64,000 nucleotides of DNA from Roseicella aerolata (GCF_020523605.1 NZ_JAJAQI010000002.1:62001-126000), one strand, 5' to 3'; positions 45,866 to 55,604 are shown, numbered from the stretch's first letter. Made by a program: numbers and translations. The notes: generated from the sequence alone by a model not told the origin.

Positions 45866-46813
45866 TCAGCCCCCCGCCCAGTGGTGGGAGAGCGACAGCG
45901 CGGCCTGGCGCAGGGCGAGGTCGGAGGCCGGGATGAACTTGCCCATGGTCAGGAAGGCATGGAGCTGGTCGGCCATGTGGATATGCGTGACGCGCACGCC
46001 GTCCTCCTCCAGCCGCTTCGCATAGGCGATGCCCTCATCGACCAGCGGATCATAGCCGGCGGTCATCACATAGGCGGTAGCCACACCCTTCAGGCTGGGG
46101 ACACGCAGCGGGCTGGCCTGCCACTCCACGCGCCACGCCGGGTCGGGCGTGTAGTGGTTGATGAACCAGCGCATGGTCTTGTCGGTCAGGATCAGCCCCT
46201 CGGTGAAGCGCTGATAGGCCGGGCGTTCGCCCGCCATGTCGGTGGCGGGGTAGAGCAGCAGTTGGAAGCCGACCTTCGGCGCGGTGCCGTCGCGCGCCAT
46301 GATCGCCAGCACCGCCGCAAGGTTGCCGCCCGCGCTGTCGCCGCCCACGGCGATGCGGCTCGGGTCGATGCGCAGCCTGCCGGCATGCTCCGCGACGAAG
46401 CGCAGCGCCGCCAGGCTGTCATCGACCGCGGCCGGATACACATGCTCCGGCGCCATGCGGTAGTCCACCGCGATGACGCAGCAGCGCGCGGCATTGGCCA
46501 GCACGCGGCAGGGCTGGTCATGGCTGTCGAGATCGCCGATCACCCAGCCGCCGCCATGCAGGTAGAGCAGGCAGGGCAGCGCCTCATCCGGCTGCGTGCC
46601 GGCGCCACGGTAGCGCCGCAGCCTGATCGGCCCGAGCGGGCCGGGGCAGGTCAGGTCCTCGACCTCCGCCACCTGCTCCGGCTCCGGCTGCAGCACGGCG
46701 CGCGACTTGGCGGTCGCCTCGCGCGCCTCAGGCGGCGTCAGGTCCTGGATCGGCGGGCGGCCGAGTTCCTTGATGAGGTTGAGGACGGCGACGGCACCAG
46801 GATCAAGCGGCAT
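45866..46813 (-). CDS. Alpha/beta hydrolase, HSL family esterase
   Basis: 315 residues. The oxyanion motif is LYLHGGGWVIGDLDSHD, the nucleophile elbow GGDSAGGNLAAVLA, the acid is in TAGYDPLVDEG and the histidine in QLHAFLTMG. This is the hormone-sensitive-lipase-type carboxylesterase group, acting on short acyl esters. It is 4 bases after the end of the other hydrolase gene and 4 bases before the SDR, so the three are co-transcribed. Confidence 0.93.
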   Translation of the reverse strand: MPLDPGAVAVLNLIKELGRPPIQDLTPPEAREATAKSRAVLQPEPEQVAEVEDLTCPGPLGPIRLRRYRGAGTQPDEALPCLLYLHGGGWVIGDLDSHDQPCRVLANAARCCVIAVDYRMAPEHVYPAAVDDSLAALRFVAEHAGRLRIDPSRIAVGGDSAGGNLAAVLAIMARDGTAPKVGFQLLLYPATDMAGERPAYQRFTEGLILTDKTMRWFINHYTPDPAWRVEWQASPLRVPSLKGVATAYVMTAGYDPLVDEGIAYAKRLEEDGVRVTHIHMADQLHAFLTMGKFIPASDLALRQAALSLSHHWAGG

Positions 46814-46817
46814 TGGA

Positions 46818-47600
46818 TCATCCCACCCAGGAAATTACGGCCTCGGCCACCATATCCGGCCTGTCGAGTTCGGCCAGATGGCCAGCGCCCGGAATGGTGC
46901 GGATCTCGCTCGGCCCGCCGAGGGCCTGCGCGAAGCGCGCGGCATAGCCACGCGGCATGACGCGGTCCTGCTCGCCCCAGAGCAGCAATGTCGGCGCCTT
47001 GATGAGCGGCAGCCGCTTCGCGAGCCTGGTATTGCCGAGCGGCCAGAAGATTCGCGCCGCGGCCTCGTTGGCCCGCGTCTGCTCGATGGGCCATTCGACG
47101 CTGTTGGCGCCCTCCGGCAGGGCCTTCAGCGCCTTCCAGGCCTCCGGGTCGGCGCACATCAGGCCGGGCAGCGCATCGGCGCGCTGGGCCCAGGGATCGG
47201 CCGGCGGGTCGCTCTCCTCATACAGACCGAAGGGCGCGATCAGCGCGAGGCGGCGGACGGAGTCCGGCCAGATCGCCGCCATCTCGGCGGCCATGGAGGC
47301 GCCGACGGAACTGCCCGCGAGATCCGCGCCATGCAGCCCGGCGGCCTGGAGGAGTTGCCGCACCGCCAGCACCCAGTCGAGATGCGTGTCCAGCACGCTG
47401 TGCCCGCGATCGCCGCCCGGGAAGCCGGGCAGCGAGGGCACGATCACCGTGCGCCGCTCCGCCAACCGGTCGAGGAAGGGCACCCAGCGCGGCAGCCCGC
47501 CGAAGCCGGCGAGGAAGCCGAGCGGCGCGCCGCTCCCCTTCCGCCAGATGCGCATCGGGAAGCCGTTGACGTCAACGGTCGAGACCTCGGGCTCGCTCAC
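46818..47600 (-). CDS. Alpha/beta fold hydrolase (AB_hydrolase_1)
   Basis: 260 residues. GSGAPLGFLAGFGGLPRWVP contains the oxyanion region, AGSSVGASMAAEMAA the nucleophile serine, WGEQDRVMP the acid, and GAGHLAELDRPD the histidine. The family includes carbon-carbon bond and ester hydrolases of ring-cleavage pathways and lactonases. It follows the luciferase-like gene by 45 bases in the same operon. Confidence 0.92.
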   Translation of the reverse strand: MSEPEVSTVDVNGFPMRIWRKGSGAPLGFLAGFGGLPRWVPFLDRLAERRTVIVPSLPGFPGGDRGHSVLDTHLDWVLAVRQLLQAAGLHGADLAGSSVGASMAAEMAAIWPDSVRRLALIAPFGLYEESDPPADPWAQRADALPGLMCADPEAWKALKALPEGANSVEWPIEQTRANEAAARIFWPLGNTRLAKRLPLIKAPTLLLWGEQDRVMPRGYAARFAQALGGPSEIRTIPGAGHLAELDRPDMVAEAVISWVG

Positions 47601-47645
47601 CCTGCCCTCCCTGCCAGTCCTGGACGTGCTTGCGTGATGGGCGGC

Positions 47646-48917
47646 CTATTCGGCCGCGAGCTTCGGGGCGAAGCCGGGGATCTCGGCGCGCTCGGCCTCG
47701 GCCATCGGCTTCGGCCACCAGCGGTCCTCCCATTCGGCGAAGCGCGTCTTCAGCCGCGGCATCACATGCTCGGCGAACATCTTCGTGTTGTACTGGGTCA
47801 GCGCCTTGTCCATGTTGCCGAACTGAATCAGCGTCATGAGGTGGCCGACATGCAGGTCGTCGGCCAGGGCGTTGAGCTGCTCCAGCACCTCGTCCGGGCT
47901 GCCGATGACGATGTAGCCGCGCTCCACGAAGTCGGCCATGGTCATGCCGCGGTTCGTCTTGTCGCCCATGATGAGCGACTGCGCGTTCGCCGCCTTCTTT
48001 ACCATGCTCTCGAGCCCGGCGCGCTGCGTCGCCTCCGTGCTGTAGCCGGCGGGCGCGGCGAAGCGTGGGTCGATGTGCAGGCAGCGGTTGAAGAAATACT
48101 CGGCCGGTTCGGTGTAGAGGTCGAGCGCCTGCTGGCGTGACTCCGCCACCGCCACCACCTGGGCAAAGCCGGCGCGATAGGGGTTCCGGTCCTTGCCCAG
48201 CCGCGCCATCTCGGCCCAGAAGCCGTCCATGGTCGCCTTGCCGGCCTTGTAGCCGTAATAGGACAGGTAGCAGTAGACATAGTCCATCTGCGCGCACCAC
48301 TGCCAGGTCTCGACCGAGCCGCCGCCCGGGATCCAGATCGGCGGATGCGGCTGCTGCACCGGGCGCGGCCAGATGTTCACGTAGCGCTGCTGGTTGTAGC
48401 GGCCGTTGAAGGCGAAGGTGTCCTTCTCCGTCCAGGCGCGGATCACCAGGTCATGCGCCTCGAGGTAGCGCTCCCGCAGCTGGGACGGGTTCTGGCCATA
48501 GGCGAAGCAGGTATCCATCGGCGTGCCAACCGGGAAGCCGGCGATCAGCCGCCCGCCGCTGATCACATCCAGCATCGCGAATTCCTCGGCGACGCGGGTC
48601 GGCGGATTGTAGAGGGCGAGGCTGTTGCCCATGACGCAGATCGGCACCTGGGTGGTGCGCCGCGCCAGGGCGGAGGCGATCAGGTTCGGGCTCGGCATCA
48701 GGCCGTAGCCGTTCGAGTGGTGCTCGTTGACGCAGATGGCGTCGAAGCCGCAATCGGCCGCGAATTCCAGCTCGTCCATGAAGTCGTTGTACATCAGGTG
48801 CGCGCGCTTCGGATCGAAGAGCGAGCTGTGGATATCCACCCAGACCGAGGGATGCTTCTGCCGGAAATCCTCCGGCAGTTCGGTATAGGGCATCAGGTGG
48901 AACCACATGAGCTTCAT
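47646..48917 (-). CDS. Luciferase-like (LLM class) flavin-dependent monooxygenase
   Basis: 423 residues of the bacterial luciferase family. It has LEFAADCGFDAICVNEHHSN, with HH motif, then FAMLDVISGGRLIAGFPVG and RYNQQRYVNIWPRPVQQPHP. Such enzymes use reduced flavin from a separate reductase to oxygenate substrates such as alkanes, sulfonates, terpenoids or Baeyer-Villiger ketones. It is the first gene of the operon with two hydrolases and an SDR. I infer a pathway that oxygenates, hydrolyses and then oxidises a substrate. Its partner flavin reductase may be 19122-19628. Confidence 0.9.
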   Translation of the reverse strand: MKLMWFHLMPYTELPEDFRQKHPSVWVDIHSSLFDPKRAHLMYNDFMDELEFAADCGFDAICVNEHHSNGYGLMPSPNLIASALARRTTQVPICVMGNSLALYNPPTRVAEEFAMLDVISGGRLIAGFPVGTPMDTCFAYGQNPSQLRERYLEAHDLVIRAWTEKDTFAFNGRYNQQRYVNIWPRPVQQPHPPIWIPGGGSVETWQWCAQMDYVYCYLSYYGYKAGKATMDGFWAEMARLGKDRNPYRAGFAQVVAVAESRQQALDLYTEPAEYFFNRCLHIDPRFAAPAGYSTEATQRAGLESMVKKAANAQSLIMGDKTNRGMTMADFVERGYIVIGSPDEVLEQLNALADDLHVGHLMTLIQFGNMDKALTQYNTKMFAEHVMPRLKTRFAEWEDRWWPKPMAEAERAEIPGFAPKLAAE

Positions 48918-49103
48918 GGCCGACCCTCCGGAGACGGGCAGGCCTGTCGCTGATGGCGGAGCAGGATCCCGCCTGCGGTCGGGCCGGGGCGATGCCCCGG
49001 CCTTCGGCGATGTGCTCCGGCGACGGCTGCCTTCTGCGGAAAGCCTAGCCTGCTACCGGTTCCGAAGGGAAGCCTCGGCAGGCGCCGCGGCCGCCCGCCG
49101 GCA

Positions 49104-50012
49104 TCACGGATTGCCGCCCTTGTCCCCGCCGGAGACCACCACCGGCTCCAGCATCGCCTCCGCCTCCCGCTTCAGCCGCGTATAGCTACGGACGGAGAAG
49201 AAGAGCATGCCGGCATAAAGGAAGCCGGCCCCGGCCAGCGCCGCCCAGGGCTCGGTCAGCAGCACCGCGACATAGGCGCCGATGCCCAGCAGCAGGGGCA
49301 GCACCAGTTCCGCCGGCACCTTGAAGTTCTTGAAGCTCCAGGTCGGCAGGGTCGAGACCATCAGCGCGCCCACCACCACCAGCAGCACGCCGGAGACGGC
49401 CGGATGCCGCATCGCCGCCGCCATTCCGGGCATGTCCCATCCGGCGAAGGCCAGGGCGGCGAACATCGGACAGAGCGCCAGCCCCGCCCCGGCCGGCGCC
49501 GGCACGCCGGTGAAGAAATTCTGCGCATAGGCCGGCTTCGGCGGCGGCCCGGTCAGCGGCAGGGAGGGCGCATCGACGATCGAGGCGTTGAAGCGCGCCA
49601 GCCGCAGCGCGGAGCAGACCGCAAACAGCAGGCAGGGCGCGAAGCCGATGCCGCGCGCATCGTGCAGCGTCCACATATAGAGGATGAGCGCCGGCGCCAC
49701 GCCGAAGCAGAGGAAGTCCGACAGGCTGTCGAACTCAGCGCCGAAGCGGCTGGTGCCCTTCAGCAGCCGTGCCAGGCGCCCGTCCAGCCCGTCGATCGCG
49801 CCGGCGACGACGATCAGCACCGCCGCCTTCTCCCATTGCTCATCCAGCGCGACGCGGATGCCGGTCAGCCCGGCGCAGAGGCCGAGCATGGTGAGGATGT
49901 TGGGAACCAAGCGGTTGAAGGACGGCCCCTTGTAGCGCGGCCGCGTGCGCGGCCGGAAGCGGCGCAGCCGGCCGCGCAGCCCGGGCACGCGAGGCCCCGG
50001 CCCGCCGCTCAT
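49104..50012 (-). CDS. pssA: CDP-diacylglycerol--serine O-phosphatidyltransferase
   Basis: 302 residues, an integral membrane enzyme making phosphatidylserine from CDP-diacylglycerol and serine. The CDP-alcohol phosphotransferase motif is DGLDGRLARLLKGTSRFGAE followed by FDSLSD. About eight helices follow. It has a basic N terminus of about 25 residues. It lies 88 bases downstream of psd on the same strand, giving the two steps of phosphatidylethanolamine synthesis together. Confidence 0.96.
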   Translation of the reverse strand: MSGGPGPRVPGLRGRLRRFRPRTRPRYKGPSFNRLVPNILTMLGLCAGLTGIRVALDEQWEKAAVLIVVAGAIDGLDGRLARLLKGTSRFGAEFDSLSDFLCFGVAPALILYMWTLHDARGIGFAPCLLFAVCSALRLARFNASIVDAPSLPLTGPPPKPAYAQNFFTGVPAPAGAGLALCPMFAALAFAGWDMPGMAAAMRHPAVSGVLLVVVGALMVSTLPTWSFKNFKVPAELVLPLLLGIGAYVAVLLTEPWAALAGAGFLYAGMLFFSVRSYTRLKREAEAMLEPVVVSGGDKGGNP

Positions 50013-50100
50013 CCCGCCCCGCAGACATGCCGGCGCATGCCTGCGGCCTCGATCGCCGGCGCCGCCCTGGGCGGCTGCAGCTCGTCTGCGACAGCCCTGC

Positions 50101-50790
50101 TCACGCCAGCCCCCGCGGGGGGGTGAGGTCCGCGATCACCGTCTCGCCACCGATCATGGTCTGGCCCTCCGTCACCAGCGGCCGCACGCCCTCCGGCAGA
50201 TAGACATCCGTCCGGCTGCCGAAGCGGATGATGCCGAAGCGGTCGCCCGCCTGCACCTGGTCGCCTTCCCGGATGTCGCAAAGGATACGCCGCGCGATCA
50301 GCCCGGCGATCTGCACCACCGCCAGGTCGCGCCCATCCAACAGCCGAAGCGCCACTGCGTTGCGCTCGTTGTCCACGCTCGCCTTGTCGAGCGAGGCGTT
50401 GAGGTACTTGCCGTGCCGGTAGGCGATGCGGGTGACCGTGCCGGTCACCGGCAGGCGGTTCACATGGACATCGAGCACCGAGAGGAAGATCGCCACGCGC
50501 CAGCGCGGCGCGGGGCCGAGGCCGAGTTCCTCCGGCGGGACCGCCTGGATGACGCTGACGATGCGGCCATCGGCCGGTGCCAGCACCAGGTTCTCCCGCT
50601 CCGGCGGCACCCTTGTGGGGTCGCGGAAGAAATAGAGGCAGAAGAGGGTGAAGAAGGTGCCCAGCCAGAACAGCCAGCCGCCGAGCAGCCACCCGCCCAG
50701 CACCGCCGCCGCCACGCCACCATAGATGAAAGGCCGGCCTGCCGGATGCGGCGGGGCCAGCACGAGCCGCAAACTGCGTCCGAGAGCCAT
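50101..50790 (-). CDS. psd: Phosphatidylserine decarboxylase, short (type II) form
   Basis: 229 residues. It self-cleaves at the Gly191-Ser192 bond in [15 protein letters not shown], the counterpart of the LGST site, to make the pyruvoyl group. The motif [14 protein letters not shown] is conserved. Two N-terminal helices (about 21-41 and 43-54) anchor it, typical of the short form found in alphaproteobacteria. It decarboxylates phosphatidylserine to phosphatidylethanolamine. It is transcribed ahead of pssA. Confidence 0.95.
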   Translation of the reverse strand: MALGRSLRLVLAPPHPAGRPFIYGGVAAAVLGGWLLGGWLFWLGTFFTLFCLYFFRDPTRVPPERENLVLAPADGRIVSVIQAVPPEELGLGPAPRWRVAIFLSVLDVHVNRLPVTGTVTRIAYRHGKYLNASLDKASVDNERNAVALRLLDGRDLAVVQIAGLIARRILCDIREGDQVQAGDRFGIIRFGSRTDVYLPEGVRPLVTEGQTMIGGETVIADLTPPRGLA

Positions 50791-50830
50791 GGGCGCGGTT
50801 TATGGTGTCTTCATCCTCCGGGGGCAAGCT

Positions 50831-51274
50831 ATGCGCGCCATGGAGCCCCTTATCCTCGGTCCCTTCGCCGTTGCCCGCGACGGCGCCCTGTACCCCCGCG
50901 AGCCGCATGAGCCACCGGCCCTGCGGTTTTCCTGGCGCGACCGTCGCTGCGAGGCGGCGATCACGCCGGACGGTCTGCGGCTGGTGGCCATTGCCGGCCG
51001 CATCCCGTCCACGGCCGAGCCGGGCGCCGACCGGATCTCGGCCTTCGCCACGGTGGCGACCCTGCCGGCCTCGCTGCCGCCGGGCTGGCGCTTGCGGCTG
51101 CTGCCGGACCACCGCATCCAGGTGGAGACATCCGCGGAGACACCCGCGGCCACCACTGCGACCAGCGTGATCGCCGCCATGGTCCGTTTCGCGCTCGCGC
51201 TCGATCCCTATCTGGACCGGCTGGAGAGCGCCTCGGTCGCCCCGTCCGGCAGGTTGAACACCTGCCCGGGATAG
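50831..51274 (+). CDS. Conserved-looking hypothetical protein
   Basis: 147 residues from ATG at 50831 (or 50840, [15 protein letters not shown]). It is rich in beta-like segments ([46 protein letters not shown]) and has no signal or membrane part. I recognise no family. It is divergent from psd and its last 67 bases overlap the LysM gene on the other strand. GC-rich third positions support a real gene up to about 51210; the overlap suggests the end may be read-through. Confidence 0.6.
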   Translation: MRAMEPLILGPFAVARDGALYPREPHEPPALRFSWRDRRCEAAITPDGLRLVAIAGRIPSTAEPGADRISAFATVATLPASLPPGWRLRLLPDHRIQVETSAETPAATTATSVIAAMVRFALALDPYLDRLESASVAPSGRLNTCPG

Positions 51275-52311
51275 ATCAGGTTCGGGTCGCGGATCTGCTC
51301 GCGATTCGCCTGATAGATCACCGTGTAGCGGGTGCCCCGCCCATAGACCCGGCGGGCGATGCGCCAGAGATTGGCGCCGGGCTGCACGATCAGGCGGCCA
51401 TCCGCCAGCCCCTCCTCCTGCACCTGGTCGCGCTGGAAGGGCAGTTCGATCCGCGCTGCGACCGCCCCGGCGGCAGCCAGTTGGTCCACGCGCAGCACAT
51501 GGCGGCCATAGGCCGGCTGGGTGGCCGGGCTCAGCGCCCAACGGCCGGCGGCATCCGCCACCGCGTCGCCGGCATGGTCCTGCCCGACATAGATTCGCAC
51601 GGTCGCCCCCGGCGCGGCGCTGCCGGCGAAGCGCATCCCGCCCGCCTCGTCGTAATCCACCACATCCAGGCCGAGGCGCTGGCGGCCCGGCGCGGCCTCG
51701 GGTGGCGCCTGCAGCAGCCGCGGCGCGGCGCCGGCCGCTGCGGTCGGCGGCAGCAGCACGGCCATGCCGCCCGCCGCCTCGGCGCGGGTGGCCGGCCCGG
51801 CCGCCAGGCTCGCCACGGCCTGGCCGAGCGGCGGCTCGGGCACCATCAGCAGGACGGTATCGCGCGATGGCACCGCGGCACTGCCGGGGCTCCGCGCCAG
51901 CAGGGACAGTTCGCGCGGCCCGGGCGGCAGCGGGTCACCCGGCAGGATCACCCACTCGCCGCGCATATCGGCCCGGGCCCGGCCGATCTCCCGGCCGCCT
52001 TCCAGCAGTTGCACCTCGGCACCCGGGGCGGCGAGGCCGGCGGTCACCAGGGTGCCGCGGGCACCGACGCGGGTGATATGGAAGCGCGGGATGGCCGCGC
52101 CGGCGGCTGGCTGGGCGGGCTCGATCGGAATGGAGGGCGGCGGCGGCGCGGGGCTGGCGACCAGGGCTGCGGACATGGGTCCGCCTTCCGTGCCAGGCCG
52201 GGGCCCGAAGCGCGGGAAGGCATCCGGCACCATCAACCAGGCCGTGCCGATCGCGGCACCTGCGATCAAGCCGGCAAGGCCGATGCGCCCAAGCTTGGTC
52301 GCCTCCGTCAT
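51208..52311 (-). CDS. Membrane-anchored LysM domain protein
   Basis: 367 residues. A single N-terminal membrane helix ([19 protein letters not shown]) precedes a proline/alanine-rich linker. Two Ig-like beta repeats ([20 protein letters not shown] and [20 protein letters not shown]) follow. The C terminus carries a LysM ([20 protein letters not shown], then [20 protein letters not shown]), which binds peptidoglycan. The arrangement is like the LysM/Ig-like proteins near cell-wall genes in alphaproteobacteria. It likely acts in the periplasm. Confidence 0.85.
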   Translation of the reverse strand: MTEATKLGRIGLAGLIAGAAIGTAWLMVPDAFPRFGPRPGTEGGPMSAALVASPAPPPPSIPIEPAQPAAGAAIPRFHITRVGARGTLVTAGLAAPGAEVQLLEGGREIGRARADMRGEWVILPGDPLPPGPRELSLLARSPGSAAVPSRDTVLLMVPEPPLGQAVASLAAGPATRAEAAGGMAVLLPPTAAAGAAPRLLQAPPEAAPGRQRLGLDVVDYDEAGGMRFAGSAAPGATVRIYVGQDHAGDAVADAAGRWALSPATQPAYGRHVLRVDQLAAAGAVAARIELPFQRDQVQEEGLADGRLIVQPGANLWRIARRVYGRGTRYTVIYQANREQIRDPNLIYPGQVFNLPDGATEALSSRSR

Positions 52312-52356
52312 GTCTTGGCTAACTAGGCGCGAGGTTCACCCGGCGGCAAGGCCATG

Positions 52357-53151
52357 TTACCGCATCCGCTGCAGCAGCCAAGTGAACAGCAGCGGCGTGC
52401 CGCCGGCCAGGACCCAGCCGATCAGCAGGCCGGCCCGCCCGCCGATCCGCCCGGCCAGCGCCGGCCCGATCCAGAGCGCGGCGAGCGGCGCCGCGGCGAT
52501 CGTCCAGTCGGTGGCCGCGCCGCGGGCCAGCACCGGCCCGGCCACCAGCCCGGTGAGGCCGAGTCCGACTGGCAGGGCCGCGGCCGCCCCCCAGCCCGGG
52601 CTGGCCGCGAGCCCGCCGAGCCCCGCGGCCAGCCCGGCGAGCGCCAGCACCAGCCAGGGCCCCGCCGGCCCGCCGAGCCAGAGCCCGGCCGCCAGCAGGG
52701 CGAAGGCGAAAGCTGCCTGGGCGGCCCCCGCCATGCCCAGCAGGGCCGCCGCCGCCAGCACGAGCAGCGCCGCGACGGGGATGGCGACGCGCAGCAGGTC
52801 GGCCTGGGTCAGCGGCCCGCCCGCCAGCCACCAAGCCGTCCCGAGCGCCGCCAGGCCGGTGACCAGCCCGGCCGCCAGGCCGCGCATCCGCCCGGCCAGC
52901 AGCAGGGCGAGCCCGGCCAGCACCCCGCCCAGCAGGGGTGCCGGCAGCCGTTCCGGCAATTGCCGTGGCGAGCCGAGGACGAGGCCGAGCACCAGCAGCC
53001 AGCCGGCGGCGAGGCCGATGCCGGGGGCGAGCGCCGCCAGCCCCGGCCGCCGGAGCAGGCGGAACAGGCCGGCCCAGAGCAGGGCGACGGCCAGCGCCGC
53101 CACCGGGCCGTCCCAGGCAGGCGGCCAGACTCCATGAGCAGGGAGGGACAT
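52357..53151 (-). CDS. Polytopic membrane protein of unknown function
   Basis: 264 residues, nearly all hydrophobic, with about eight to nine alanine/leucine/glycine-rich helices. It has few charged residues outside short loops. No family is recognised. It lies 46 bases upstream of the LysM gene on the same strand and may share its transcript, perhaps linking it to the cell envelope. The low complexity makes homologue detection unreliable. Confidence 0.6.
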   Translation of the reverse strand: MSLPAHGVWPPAWDGPVAALAVALLWAGLFRLLRRPGLAALAPGIGLAAGWLLVLGLVLGSPRQLPERLPAPLLGGVLAGLALLLAGRMRGLAAGLVTGLAALGTAWWLAGGPLTQADLLRVAIPVAALLVLAAAALLGMAGAAQAAFAFALLAAGLWLGGPAGPWLVLALAGLAAGLGGLAASPGWGAAAALPVGLGLTGLVAGPVLARGAATDWTIAAAPLAALWIGPALAGRIGGRAGLLIGWVLAGGTPLLFTWLLQRMR

Positions 53152-53315
53152 GCCGCGCAGAGTGCCGCAGCCTGGCGCATCGCCGGAAGGTTGAAATGCC
53201 TCGGCCGCGCCTCTTCGACCTGAATCTGCTCCGGCGCCGGCCGCGCATCCTGCCCCTGCATCCCATCCGGCCGGTCCCCTATGTTGCGCCGCGATGCAGC
53301 AGGGGAACCGGGGCG

Positions 53316-53981
53316 ATGGATGACCAACCGCTGGTCAGGGTACGGGTCTGGGATGGCTGGATCCGGCTGGTCCACTGGTCGATCGTGATCCTTCTCGGCC
53401 TTTCCTGGTGGAGCATCGAGGCCGGCAGGATGCGGCTGCACTATCTGTCGGGCTATGCGGTGCTGACCCTGGTGCTGTTCCGCATCGCCTGGGGCTTCCT
53501 GGGCTCGGACACCGCGCGCTTCGGCCGCTTCCTGCGCTCCCCGCTCGCGGCGCTGCGGCACCTCGCCCATCTCCCCCGGCGGGAGCCGGACCGGGAGGTG
53601 GGGCACAATGCCGCCGGCGGCTGGATGGTGCTGGTGCTGCTGGCGCTGCTGCTGGCCCAGCCGGTGACCGGGCTGTTCGCGGATAGCGGCTATGGAGATC
53701 ACGGGCCGCTGGCCAAGGCCGTGGCGCCGGACACCAGCGACTGGCTGACCGGTCTGCACCACCGCAATTTCAACCTGATCCTGGCCGCGGCCGGGCTGCA
53801 TGTCCTGGCCGTGCTCGCCTATGCGCTGGTCAAGCGGCACGACCTGGTGCGGCCGATGGTGCTTGGCTGGAAACGGCTGCCGGCCGGCCTGCCGGCGCCG
53901 CGCCTCGGCTCGCCGCGGCTGGCGGCGGCGCTGCTCGGCGCCGCGGCGCTCGCGGTCTATGGCGTGTCGAGGCTGGGATAG
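53316..53981 (+). CDS. Cytochrome b561-like (Ni-hydrogenase type) membrane protein
   Basis: 221 residues, four to five helices. Haem ligands are candidates in RLVHWSIVILLGLSWWS, RLHYLSGYAVL, and the late HHRNFNLILAAAGLHVLAVL. It matches the cytochrome b/b6 domain family (PF01292), which moves electrons between the quinone pool and periplasmic carriers. It converges on a cytochrome c' gene; this pair is frequent in proteobacteria, so the two may exchange electrons. Start ATG at 53316 with GGGG upstream. Confidence 0.88.
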   Translation: MDDQPLVRVRVWDGWIRLVHWSIVILLGLSWWSIEAGRMRLHYLSGYAVLTLVLFRIAWGFLGSDTARFGRFLRSPLAALRHLAHLPRREPDREVGHNAAGGWMVLVLLALLLAQPVTGLFADSGYGDHGPLAKAVAPDTSDWLTGLHHRNFNLILAAAGLHVLAVLAYALVKRHDLVRPMVLGWKRLPAGLPAPRLGSPRLAAALLGAAALAVYGVSRLG

Positions 53982-54029
53982 AGCAGATCGCGGAGGGGCG
54001 TGAACGCCCCGCAGCGTGAATCTGCTCTA
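53979..54029. repeat. Nested hairpin after the cytochrome b gene (family C)
   Basis: TAGAGCAGAT (53979-53988) pairs perfectly with ATCTGCTCTA (54020-54029). An inner GGGGCG (53995-54000) pairs with CGCCCC (54005-54010) around TGAA. The element includes the gene's stop codon. It resembles 14977-15022 and 57931-57963. 54030-54085 and 54124-54297 show no gene. Confidence 0.6.
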
Positions 54030-54085
54030 CCAGCAGCGGTTTACAGCGGATGGGCCTGGATCCGCCCGACGGCCGAAGGCCTGCA

Positions 54086-54123
54086 GCGGATCGGTGTTCG
54101 GTTCAGAACGTCATCCGTTGCGG
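54086..54123. repeat. Palindromic repeat, copy 1 (family B)
   Basis: GCGGATCGGTGTTCGGTTCA followed by GAACGTCATCCGTTGCGG. Outer arms CGGAT/ATCCG and inner arms GTTC/GAAC make an imperfect palindrome. Similar sequences occur at 57982-58020 and 62197-62232. Confidence 0.55.
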
Positions 54124-54297
54124 CGCAGGTCGCGGCGGCAGGTGCCTCCCCCGCCGCGGGACGTTGCCCTGCCACGGGCCATCCGTGGCGGATCCGCAGG
54201 ACAAGCCAGCCCCTCGCCGCGCTGGATCGGAACGACCCTGGCCGGCTTCACCCGGCCAGGGCGGGCCGGGGATGCCCGGCGGTTGCCGGCCGGCCGC

Positions 54298-54735
54298 TCA
54301 GCGGCCGCGGAAGGGCCGGTGGCAGCCGCCGCAGAATTGCGGGCCGGTGGCCGAGTAGGCCGTGGCGAAGGCCGCCGCATCGCCGGCCGCTGCCGCGGCC
54401 TTCAGCGTCGCGAGCTGGCCGAGCAGCGCGGCATTCGCCTGCTCGAAGCGCGGGAAGTCCTGCCAGATGGCGGGCAGTGCCTTGGTGTCGCCGGTGCCGG
54501 AGCCGGCCGGGAAGCGCGCCGGCATGGTGCGGAACCAGGCGATCATGTCGTCGATCCGCGGCTCCAGCGCCTTCACCTCGCCACGCGAATCGGCCACCGG
54601 CTTCATCGCCTCCATATGCGCGCCCATGCGCTTCAGGCCCTCACGCCGCTCGGCGATCACATTGCCCTGGGCCATGGCCGTGCCGGCCAGCGCCGCCACC
54701 CCGAGGGCCGCGAGCACCATCCTCATCCGCATCAT
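54298..54735 (-). CDS. Cytochrome c' (C-type haem, prime family)
   Basis: About 145 residues: a signal peptide (MVLAALGVAALAGTAMA), a four-helix body (IAERREGLKRMGAHMEAMKP; MIAWFRTMPARFPAGS; FEQANAALLGQLATLKAA) and the C-terminal haem site FCGGCHRPFRGR. The haem-binding CxxCH at the end of the last helix is the mark of cytochrome c', which binds NO and CO and can protect against NO. The start ATG at 54735 or 54732 follows AAGGACTGC; the long extension to 54819 lies before the signal. It is convergent with the cytochrome b gene. Confidence 0.9.
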   Translation of the reverse strand: MMRMRMVLAALGVAALAGTAMAQGNVIAERREGLKRMGAHMEAMKPVADSRGEVKALEPRIDDMIAWFRTMPARFPAGSGTGDTKALPAIWQDFPRFEQANAALLGQLATLKAAAAAGDAAAFATAYSATGPQFCGGCHRPFRGR

Positions 54736-54938
54736 CCAGCAGTCCTTCGGTTCGATTGCAGCTTGCGATTGTCGCATGGGTGCTCCCTTGCCTGGCAAGG
54801 GGAGCCCCCCGCGCCGCAAGCGATCAGGGCCGGTCGCCCCCGTGCCGGGAACGCTTGTTGCATCGCCCGTTTTTCACCTGCCGTTGCTCGGGCCGCAGCC
54901 CGATCCATGGCAGGATGCGGCATCACCCGGAGATCCTC

Positions 54939-55526
54939 ATGCCCAAGCATATCCGTTCCGTTGCCGTCTTCTGCGGCGTCCGCGCCGGCACCGATCCGGT
55001 CCATCTCGCGGCCGCGCGGCAACTCGGGGCCGGCATCGCGGAGGCGGAGATGATGCTGGTCTATGGCGGCGGCGGGCTCGGGCTGATGGGCGCGGTGGCG
55101 GAGGGCGCGATCGCCAAGGGCGGCCGGGTGCACGGCGTGATCCCGGAATTCCTCACCCGGGTGGAGCGCCCCTTCCCCTCGCTCGCGGAGCTGGAAGTGA
55201 CCACCAGCATGCACACCCGCAAGACCCGGATGTTCGAGCTGGCGGATGCCTTCATCACCCTCTCGGGCGGGCTCGGCACGCTGGACGAGACGGTGGAGAT
55301 CATCACCTGGCGGCAGCTCGGCCTGCACGACAAGCCGGTGATCATCCTGGATATCGGCGGCTGGGCGCAGCCCTTCCTGGCGCTGATCGAGGCGCTGATC
55401 GCGCAGGGCTTCGTGCCGGAGAGCAACCGCCGCCTCTACGCCGTGGCGCCCGACGTGCCGGCCGCCCTCAGGATGCTGCAGGCGGCTCCGGCGCCCGAGA
55501 CCGCGGCCCCCGCGGAACGGCTCTGA
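54939..55526 (+). CDS. LOG family protein (TIGR00730, cytokinin riboside 5'-monophosphate phosphoribohydrolase-like)
   Basis: 195 residues with a Rossmann-like fold. LVYGGGGLGLMGAVAEGA binds nucleotide, and SGGLGTLDETVEIITWRQL contains the catalytic E of the family (PGGxGTxxE, here with S in place of P). The role in bacteria is AMP or cytokinin-nucleotide hydrolysis. The start at 54939 has CCGGAG upstream; the longer frame back to 54000 is unrelated. It is followed by tRNA-Pro. Confidence 0.9.
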   Translation: MPKHIRSVAVFCGVRAGTDPVHLAAARQLGAGIAEAEMMLVYGGGGLGLMGAVAEGAIAKGGRVHGVIPEFLTRVERPFPSLAELEVTTSMHTRKTRMFELADAFITLSGGLGTLDETVEIITWRQLGLHDKPVIILDIGGWAQPFLALIEALIAQGFVPESNRRLYAVAPDVPAALRMLQAAPAPETAAPAERL

Positions 55527-55604
55527 CCGCGGCGGCCGGCGCGCGGCCGGACGGGCATGACAGGAGATCTTCGCCATCGCCGCGAAATCCCGCTTCAGCC
55601 CCGC

